Source: Bifidobacterium sp. UBA744
GTDB lineage: Bacteria > Actinomycetota > Actinomycetes > Actinomycetales > Bifidobacteriaceae
Direction of reading: 5' to 3'
Assembly (NCBI GenBank): GCA_002298605.1
Contig: DBKS01000018.1
Coordinates: 1-19,789, forward strand
Length of the DNA: 19,789 bases
The notes under the pieces are model-generated. The model saw nothing but the letters and a program-made list of their open reading frames with translations, was not told the DNA's origin and ran no database searches. Shown here piece after piece: positions 14,209 through 19,789 of this stretch. A program made the position numbers and the translations under genes. Every line of letters starts with the position of its first letter. The first letter of the stretch is position 1.

Positions 14209-14676
14209 ATGAGCACAGCACTGACCCACCCAACAAACCTTTCACCCGCCGCACCGGTAGCATCCGCCGGGCCGAACCGCGAGCGGGGGCGCCGCGCCGC
14301 CTTCGCCTGCGCCGGTCTGACCCCGAGGCAGCTCGGCCAGGCCGGCGAGGACTACGCCGCGCAATGGCTCGCCCGACGTGGCTGGCGCATCCTCGAGAGG
14401 AATTTCCGCTGCCGCTACGGCGAGATCGACATGGTGGCGCTGGACCCGAGCCGGGACATCGCATTCGTCGAGGTGAAAACCAGACGTTCGAACGCCCAGG
14501 GATTGCCGCAGGAGGCCGTCGACGCGCGCAAGCGGGCCAATCTGCGCAAGGCAGCCATGGAATGGCTGCTTGACGAAAGCCGCTACGTCGCGCACCGCGG
14601 CACCCGTTTCGACGTCATAGCCATCCGGGTGTCCGCCGGCGAGCCGACGATCGCCCATATACCGGAGGCTTTCTGA
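14209..14676 (+). CDS. yraN: YraN/UPF0102-family putative endonuclease
   Basis: A 155-residue protein of the UPF0102 family, which has a restriction-enzyme-like PD-(D/E)xK fold and an incompletely known role in DNA recombination or repair. Motifs in order: LGQAGEDYAAQWLARRGW (42-59, with Glu47), NFRCRYGEIDMVA (65-77, with Asp74), FVEVKTR (86-92, the ExK pair Glu88/Lys90) and the basic helix RKRANLRKAA. About 37 residues before the domain are low-complexity. The ATG at 14209 is chosen; GGAGG lies only one base before it, closer than usual, so a TTG at 14173 or a start further downstream remains possible. The stop overlaps the comM start (TGATG), and yraN-comM-dprA is a widespread conserved cluster. 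Confidence 0.88.
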   Translation: MSTALTHPTNLSPAAPVASAGPNRERGRRAAFACAGLTPRQLGQAGEDYAAQWLARRGWRILERNFRCRYGEIDMVALDPSRDIAFVEVKTRRSNAQGLPQEAVDARKRANLRKAAMEWLLDESRYVAHRGTRFDVIAIRVSAGEPTIAHIPEAF

Positions 14677-16217
14677 TGGCCATCGGCACCGCCATGTCCA
14701 TCGGACTGATTGGATTGAAGGCCTTCGTCGTCCAGATGCAGGCCTATATCTCCCCCGGGCTGCCGTATTTCGCGATCATCGGGCTGCCCGACGCCTCCGT
14801 GAGCGAGGCGCGCGAGCGGGTGAAATCAGCGTGCTCGTCCTGCGGATTCCACTGGCCGCAGACACGCGTGACCGTCAACCTGTCACCGGCCTCGCTGCCG
14901 AAGCGCGGCGCGGCGCACGACCTGGCCATCGCCGCTTCGGTACTTGCGGCGGGCAATATGATCCCGCCCGGCTGCCTATCCAACACCCTGGTGCTTGGCG
15001 AGCTGAACCTCGACGGCACGATCCTGCCGGTCAACGGGATCCTGCCCATGCTGCTCAACGCGGCGTCCCACCACATCACACGAGCATTCGTGCCGTACGC
15101 CAATCTCGAGGAGGCGTCGCTGGTCGGTTCGATCGACGCCGTCGGACTGCGTCATCTCGGCGAGCTCATCGAACGCATGGGGGGCCGCCCCAAGTACCGT
15201 CTTGATGCCACCCATGCACCGGAACAGATCATGGACCCGGAAATCGGCCCCGACGCCGCACCCCCGCGCGAGGACCTCGACATGGCGCAGGTAGTGGGTC
15301 AGCGAACCGCCAAATGGGCGTTGGAGGTCGCAGCCGCCGGAGGGCACCACATGCTGATGACCGGTCCGCCGGGATCGGGGAAAACCATGCTGGCCATGCG
15401 GCTGCCCAGCATTATGCCCCCGCTGAACGACGCGGAGCAGCTCGAAGTCGCCTCGATCCGATCGTTGTGCGGCACGCTGCCCATGTACGGCATCCGCGAG
15501 GAACCACCGTTCGAGGCGCCGCACCATACGGCCACCACCGCCTCGCTGGTGGGCGGCGGAGTCGGCATCGCCCAGCCGGGCGCCGTCACACGCGCCCACC
15601 GGGGCGTGCTCTTCATGGACGAGGCGCCCGAATTCCAACCACGCACGCTGCAGACGCTACGGGAACCGCTGGAAACGGGATATGTGGCCATCGCCCGCAC
15701 CAGGGGAACCGCATACTATCCCGCCCGGTTCCTGCTGGCGATGGCCTCGAACCCCTGCCCCTGCGGCTATGCCTCAACCGGAACCGGAGAACGATGCCAG
15801 TGCACCCCGCGGGAGCGGGCCCGCTACAGGAACCGCCTGTCAGGTCCGATTCTCGATCGCATCGACATCCAAATCGACGTGCCGCAAGTCCCCTCGCTGC
15901 TGGCGAGCGACAGCGAACGGCGCGAAACCAGCGCCATGGTCCGACGCAGGGTCATCCAGGCCCGCGCGACGGCACGGGAACGCTTCAGAACCCAGGGCTG
16001 GGCGTCAAACGCCGAAGCCAGCGGCCAATGGCTCAGACGCCACACCTCGCAGGCCGCGCTCAACCTGGTGAACGACGCGCTCGACCGCAACACCCTGAGC
16101 CTGCGCGGCGCGGACCGCGCGCTGCGACTGGCATGGACCATCGCCGACCTGGCCGGCAGGACCAGCCCCGACGAAACCGACGTCGCACGGGGCATCACCC
16201 TGCGCACCAGGGAATAG
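14676..16217 (+). CDS. comM: YifB/ComM-family Mg-chelatase-like AAA+ ATPase
   Basis: A 513-residue AAA+ protein. In competent bacteria ComM is a helicase that promotes branch migration during recombination; in non-competent species the role is less clear. The N-terminal ChlI-like domain (about 20-175) contains FAIIGLPDASVSEARERVKS. The AAA core has Walker A GPPGSGKT (230-237), Walker B VLFMDE (311-316), a Cys cluster NPCPCGY with a following CQC (359-376) that probably binds a metal, and the arginine-containing RLSGPILDRIDI. The C-terminal Mg-chelatase lid runs to the end (SLRGADRALRLAWTIADL). Length and motifs are complete. The ATG at 14676 overlaps the yraN stop by one base and has GGAGG seven bases upstream. 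Confidence 0.95.
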   Translation: MAIGTAMSIGLIGLKAFVVQMQAYISPGLPYFAIIGLPDASVSEARERVKSACSSCGFHWPQTRVTVNLSPASLPKRGAAHDLAIAASVLAAGNMIPPGCLSNTLVLGELNLDGTILPVNGILPMLLNAASHHITRAFVPYANLEEASLVGSIDAVGLRHLGELIERMGGRPKYRLDATHAPEQIMDPEIGPDAAPPREDLDMAQVVGQRTAKWALEVAAAGGHHMLMTGPPGSGKTMLAMRLPSIMPPLNDAEQLEVASIRSLCGTLPMYGIREEPPFEAPHHTATTASLVGGGVGIAQPGAVTRAHRGVLFMDEAPEFQPRTLQTLREPLETGYVAIARTRGTAYYPARFLLAMASNPCPCGYASTGTGERCQCTPRERARYRNRLSGPILDRIDIQIDVPQVPSLLASDSERRETSAMVRRRVIQARATARERFRTQGWASNAEASGQWLRRHTSQAALNLVNDALDRNTLSLRGADRALRLAWTIADLAGRTSPDETDVARGITLRTRE

Positions 16218-16255
16218 CCGGCGCCCGGCACGACGCCGCATACGAAAGGACCGTT

Positions 16256-17554
16256 GTGAACAACGAAACACTGGGCAGGGCCACGCTCGCCCACTGCGCC
16301 GACGGACCGGACGCGCTGCTGACCGCAACCCTCAAGGGCGCGCCGGACGCCGCGACGCTGGCCGAAGCCATCATCGACATCCACCATTCGGGACGCGAAC
16401 GGCGCGTGGCGGATCAGGGGGCCGGACGGGGGCTCGACGACATGTTCCTGCTGGGCGCCGCACGATGGGGACGCAGGGTGGATCACCGCGGACTCAAAAA
16501 GTTCCACGCGGCACTGGCCCGATGGTCTGCACGCCTCGACTCGCTGCCGTCCCTCGCCCCGGACAGCCTGCAGACGGTGTTCACCGGCAGCGGATCCATG
16601 TGGATCATCGCGCCCGGCCACGCCTGCTGGCCACGCCAATTGGCCGACCTGTCGGAACGATCTGACTGGGCACCGCCCCTATGCCTGTGGGGACGCGGAG
16701 ACCCGGCCGCACTGGCAAGCTGCGAGGCGCCCGTGGCCATCGTCGGATCCCGTGGCGCCAACGGCTACGGCTGCGACACGGCCCGCACCATAGGACACCA
16801 CGTGGCGCTGCGCGGACACTGCGTCGTCTCCGGCGGCGCCTACGGGGCCGACGCCGCCGCCCATTGGGGCGCGATCCGCGCCATGGAGCAATACCCGCAA
16901 CGGGCCGGACGCACCATTGCGGTATTCGCCGGCGGACTCAGCCACATAGGCCCACAACGCAACGCGACGCTCTTCAACCGCATCATCGATACGTCAGGCG
17001 CGCTGATCAGCGAAATGAGCCCGTCCACCATTCCGGAAGCCCGGCGCTTCCTGCTGCGCAACCGCATCATCGCGGCCCTCGCCCACAGCGTGGTGGTCGC
17101 CCAGGCACGCCGCCGATCAGGCGCCCTCAACACCGCCAACTGGGCCGCGGACCTGGGACGCGACGTATACGCGGTACCTGGCGACATCACCAACCCCAAT
17201 AACGCCGGCTGCAACATGCTGATCCACGAGCACCGGGCCATCCTGCTGCCCGACAGCGAGGACGTCAGCGAAATCTGCCACCCCGACCACCAGCCCCCGG
17301 CCACGACGGAGCAACCCGCGCCGCACGCCGACGGACAGCAGGCGCTGATCCTCAAAACCATCCGATCATGCCGCGCCCGGGGCGAACAAGCCAACGAAGA
17401 CACCCTGCTGGAGACGATGACAGCCGCACACCCCGACCAATCCGCCACCCGCACGATCGTCTGGCTCACCGGACAACTCGGCGTCATGCAAGCGCAGGGG
17501 CTGATCCGCCGTGCCGAAGACGGCGGATTCAGAATCACCTCCGCAAACTCATAA
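16256..17554 (+). CDS. dprA: DNA-processing protein DprA (Smf)
   Basis: A 432-residue DprA/Smf protein, which binds single-stranded DNA and loads RecA. The Rossmann-like core shows VAIVGSRGANGYG (161-172), SGGAYGADAAAH (192-203), FAGGLSHIGP (224-233), FLLRNRIIAAL (265-275) and SGALNTANWAADLGRDVYAVPG (from 288), all family signatures. A C-terminal winged-helix domain (about 365-425) follows a Pro-rich linker near 345-360. The N-terminal 100 residues are variable, as is normal in actinobacteria. The GTG at 16256 is chosen because AAAGGA lies five bases upstream; the frame extends further upstream but there overlaps comM. The gap to comM is 38 bases, so it is in the same operon. Confidence 0.94.
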   Translation: MNNETLGRATLAHCADGPDALLTATLKGAPDAATLAEAIIDIHHSGRERRVADQGAGRGLDDMFLLGAARWGRRVDHRGLKKFHAALARWSARLDSLPSLAPDSLQTVFTGSGSMWIIAPGHACWPRQLADLSERSDWAPPLCLWGRGDPAALASCEAPVAIVGSRGANGYGCDTARTIGHHVALRGHCVVSGGAYGADAAAHWGAIRAMEQYPQRAGRTIAVFAGGLSHIGPQRNATLFNRIIDTSGALISEMSPSTIPEARRFLLRNRIIAALAHSVVVAQARRRSGALNTANWAADLGRDVYAVPGDITNPNNAGCNMLIHEHRAILLPDSEDVSEICHPDHQPPATTEQPAPHADGQQALILKTIRSCRARGEQANEDTLLETMTAAHPDQSATRTIVWLTGQLGVMQAQGLIRRAEDGGFRITSANS

Positions 17555-17615
17555 GACCGCACATCCCGGACGCGCCGGCGGCCATGGGTCCGCCCCTGCC
17601 AAGACAATTGGGACC

Positions 17616-19550
17616 ATGAGTCCCAAGCATCTGGAAGATATGTATGACGCAGTAATCGTCGGCGCAGGGGCGGCAGGCCTGTCCGCGGCCCTCGGATTGC
17701 TGCGATCCAACCCCATCCGCGAGATGAGCGACGCTGGCCTTGCGCCGAAAATCCTGGTCGTCTCCAAACTCCAGCCACTGCGCTCGCACACCGGTTCGGC
17801 GGAGGGCGGCATTGCGGCCAGCCTGGGCAACGTGGACAGGGACGACTGGCAGTGGCACTATTACGACACCGTCAAGGGCGGCGATTGGCTGGTCGACCAG
17901 GACGCCGCCAAACTGCTCGCCCAGCAGGCCCCGCAGACGGTGATCGGACTTGAGCATGACGGCGTGGCCTTCTCCAGAACCGAGGACGGTCATATCGCCC
18001 AACGGCGCTTCGGCGGCCACACCGCCGATTTCGGAGGCCGTCCGGTGCGCCGCGCGGCCTACGCCGCCGATCGCGTGGGCCACCAGATCCTGCACAGCCT
18101 GTGGCAGCAGTGCGTCGCGGAAGGCGTCGAATTCGCCGAGGAGTGGACGGTCACCGATCTAACGCTCTCCCCCGACCGCTCGCACGTCTCCGGTCTGGTG
18201 GCGCTGGACACGCACACCGGCGCCACGCACGCCATCCATGCGCGCAATGTGCTGCTCGCCACCGGCGGGGCCGGACGACTGTTCCACACCACGTCGAATT
18301 CGTGGGATCTCACCGGCGACGGCATGGCCCTCGCCCTTGACGCCGGCTTGCAGCTTGAGGACGTGGAGTTCGTGCAGTTCCATCCCACCGGGCTCGCGCA
18401 CACCGGCATTCTGCTGTCGGAGGCCGCCCGTGCCGAGGGCGCGGTGCTGCGCAACGCCGACGGCGAGGCGTTCATGACCCGCTACGCCCCGGACCACGCC
18501 GACTTGGCCGCCCGCGACGTGGTCAGCCGTTCGATCATGGCTGAGATCGACGCCGGCAGAGGGGTGACGGACCCGAAGGATCCCGACGGCCCCAGGGATT
18601 GCGTATGGCTGGACATGACCGGCATTGATCCCGATCGCATGCAGGCCGTGCTCCCGCAAGTGGTGGAGACCATCCGACACTACGCCCATCTCGACCCGGC
18701 CAGCGATCTCGTGCCGGTCAAGCCGACCGCGCATTACACCATGGGCGGCATCCCCATCACCACCGACGGCGAAGTGTACCGGTGGGACGGCGATGGCGCG
18801 GACGGCAGGCGCATCGTGGTGGAGGGCCTGTATGCCGCGGGCGAATGCTCGTGCGTCAGCGTGCACGGCGCGAACCGGCTCGGCGGCAATTCGCTGCTCG
18901 ACGCCTGCCTGTTCGGCACCCGCGCCGGCCGTGCCATCGCCGCGCGGATCCGCCTGGCTCCCGTAGCTCAGGACGATATCGGGGGTTCCGACCCGTTGGC
19001 GCGGGACGACAACGCCGACGCAGTGGACCAGGAGGCCAAGCGGCGGGCGGACGCCATCGCCGCGCTGCTCGCCGACGCAGCCGGTACAGACGGTACAGCC
19101 AATGCGGCCGACACGGCCGGCGAAACCGACGAAACCACCGCATCCGACGAACGGGAGAACAACCCCTATGCCCTGCTCGCCGATCTCGGCGTCATCATGG
19201 AACGCGCCGTGGCGGTACGTTGCGACCGGGATTCGATCGCAACCGCCCTCAGCCGCATCGCGAAGGAGCTCGAGCCACGCTCGGCAAGGATGCACGCCCA
19301 TAGCGACACCGCCGCCTTCAACCAGGAACTCGTCGCGATTCTGGAGGCGCGCCACCTCGTCACACTGGCCACAGCGGTGCTGACCGCTTCCGACGCCCGC
19401 CATGAATCGAGGGGATCCCTGATGCGCACGGACTTCCCCGCACGCGACGACGAGCACTATCTCGCCCACAGCATGACCGACAAAACCGGCACGGTATCGT
19501 GGCGGCCCGTCGTCGTCACCGACTACCCGCCCAAGGCGAGAGCATACTGA
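17616..19550 (+). CDS. sdhA: Succinate dehydrogenase/fumarate reductase flavoprotein subunit
   Basis: A 644-residue FAD enzyme that interconverts succinate and fumarate with the iron-sulfur subunit encoded next. FAD-binding GAGAAG is at 16-21. RSHTGSAEGGIAA carries His58, the expected site of covalent FAD attachment. Active-site elements follow: FGGH (132-135), HPTG (256-259), SEAARAEGA with Arg272, TAHYTMGGI with His373, and HGANRLGGNSLLD with Arg421. The C-terminal helical cap ends in the family pattern ESRG...RTDFPARDD. Residues about 447-530 form an acidic, Ala/Asp/Thr-rich insertion, making it longer than the usual 570-600. L-aspartate oxidase (NadB) is related, but the H58 region and the following subunit favour Sdh/Frd. 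The ATG at 17616 is preferred. It lacks a clear ribosome site, and an ATG at 17640 with GGAAG is possible. Confidence 0.9.
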   Translation: MSPKHLEDMYDAVIVGAGAAGLSAALGLLRSNPIREMSDAGLAPKILVVSKLQPLRSHTGSAEGGIAASLGNVDRDDWQWHYYDTVKGGDWLVDQDAAKLLAQQAPQTVIGLEHDGVAFSRTEDGHIAQRRFGGHTADFGGRPVRRAAYAADRVGHQILHSLWQQCVAEGVEFAEEWTVTDLTLSPDRSHVSGLVALDTHTGATHAIHARNVLLATGGAGRLFHTTSNSWDLTGDGMALALDAGLQLEDVEFVQFHPTGLAHTGILLSEAARAEGAVLRNADGEAFMTRYAPDHADLAARDVVSRSIMAEIDAGRGVTDPKDPDGPRDCVWLDMTGIDPDRMQAVLPQVVETIRHYAHLDPASDLVPVKPTAHYTMGGIPITTDGEVYRWDGDGADGRRIVVEGLYAAGECSCVSVHGANRLGGNSLLDACLFGTRAGRAIAARIRLAPVAQDDIGGSDPLARDDNADAVDQEAKRRADAIAALLADAAGTDGTANAADTAGETDETTASDERENNPYALLADLGVIMERAVAVRCDRDSIATALSRIAKELEPRSARMHAHSDTAAFNQELVAILEARHLVTLATAVLTASDARHESRGSLMRTDFPARDDEHYLAHSMTDKTGTVSWRPVVVTDYPPKARAY

Positions 19551-19557
19551 CGCGCCC

Positions 19558-19568
19558 TTGTGGCACAA
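19558..19568. promoter_or_regulatory. Perfect 11-base palindrome upstream of the iron-sulfur subunit gene
   Basis: TTGTG-G-CACAA lies eight bases after the sdhA stop and about 50 bases before the next start codon. The half-site TTGTG/CACAA is shared by Rex-type redox regulators and resembles CRP/FNR half-sites, but the spacing here is much shorter than in known Rex sites (TTGTGAN6TCACAA-like). It could be an operator for separate expression of the iron-sulfur subunit, or a small hairpin. Confidence 0.3.
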
Positions 19569-19620
19569 TAACTGACCGATATGCGCATCGCGCGCCATTT
19601 GTTTCGCAAGGAGAATCCGG

Positions 19621-19789
19621 ATGAGTGATCAGGGCCTAGTCACGGTGACAGTACGCGTCAATCGGTTCACGCCTCATCCCGAACGCCCCTCGCGCGCGGA
19701 CCGCGCCGGACGCCGCGCGAAATCATCCAACCCCTTCGCCAGGAAATCGTCGCCGTTCGGATCCTCCTCACGACGCGCACGGGGCAAAC
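19621..19789 (+). CDS. sdhB: Succinate dehydrogenase/fumarate reductase iron-sulfur subunit (N-terminal part; 3' end outside window)
   Basis: Only 56 codons are present. The ATG at 19621 has AAGGAG seven bases upstream. The first strand VTVTVRVNRFTPHPE matches the start of SdhB/FrdB proteins, which carry the 2Fe-2S and later clusters that pass electrons from the flavoprotein. No cysteine motif is reached before the window ends. Residues about 20-56 are a very basic, Ser/Arg/Lys-rich segment (NPFARKSSPFGSSSRRARGK) where most family members go straight on to the next beta strand, so this looks like an insertion. The call rests mainly on position after sdhA and on the first 15 residues. Confidence 0.65.
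   Translation, partial: MSDQGLVTVTVRVNRFTPHPERPSRADRAGRRAKSSNPFARKSSPFGSSSRRARGK

Noticed and set aside
17616..19550. L-aspartate oxidase (nadB) instead of sdhA
   Set aside because: The flavinylation-type RSHTGSAEGG segment with His58, the ESRG...RTDFPARDD C-terminus and the following SdhB-like start favour succinate dehydrogenase/fumarate reductase; no nadA or nadC is visible nearby.
1..19789. CRISPR arrays, tRNA or rRNA genes, insertion sequences, phage or toxin-antitoxin genes
   Set aside because: Looked for on both strands; no repeated spacers, cloverleaf-type sequences, transposase motifs or terminal repeats were found.

Overview
This is a high-GC window, densely packed with genes, from an actinobacterium. 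The most likely source is Bifidobacterium or a close relative. The evidence is strong G/C bias at third codon positions, GTG starts, 4-base start/stop overlaps, and gene content: a NarL-type two-component system beside a MacB-like ABC exporter, an ECF transporter with fused ATPases, metY, pdxS/pdxT, and yraN-comM-dprA followed by a succinate dehydrogenase/fumarate reductase flavoprotein. The genus is inferred from gene character, not from a search.

Layout. (1) 1-2075, plus strand: the 3' part of an unusual histidine kinase, then a LuxR/NarL response regulator. (2) 2082-5564, minus strand: an FtsX/MacB-type permease and its ATPase, converging on the regulator with only 6 bases between stop codons. 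(3) 5718-9519, minus strand: a tightly coupled ECF operon, in transcription order S component, fused double ATPase, T component and a tandem-domain Lrp/AsnC regulator. It has an AT-rich promoter island at about 9535-9640. (4) 9801-11117, minus strand: metY, an O-acetylhomoserine sulfhydrylase with PLP cofactor. (5) 11356-12884, minus strand: pdxS-pdxT for PLP synthesis. They diverge across 310 bases from a pyridoxal/pyridoxamine kinase at 13195-14076 on the plus strand. (6) 14209-17554, plus strand: yraN, comM/yifB and dprA, all DNA-handling proteins. (7) 17616 to the window end, plus strand: sdhA/frdA flavoprotein and the first 56 codons of an iron-sulfur subunit.

Functionally, the middle of the window is centred on vitamin B6: PLP made by PdxST, salvage by the kinase, and a PLP enzyme (MetY) next door. 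The adjacent ECF importer takes up an unidentified small molecule, and its own operon carries a regulator of the amino-acid-sensing Lrp family. The two-component system probably controls the convergent ABC exporter, as is common for such pairs.

Most unusual items: (a) a histidine-kinase ORF in which a complete-looking ATPase end is fused to a second membrane sensor and a DHp-like domain that has lost its phospho-accepting His and has no ATPase domain; (b) a fused ECF ATPase whose degenerate residues all fall in one of its two composite ATP sites; (c) a duplicated Lrp/AsnC regulator translationally coupled to an ECF transporter; (d) an acidic insertion in SdhA facing a strongly basic insertion in the neighbouring iron-sulfur subunit. 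No tRNA, rRNA, CRISPR array, insertion sequence or phage gene was seen.
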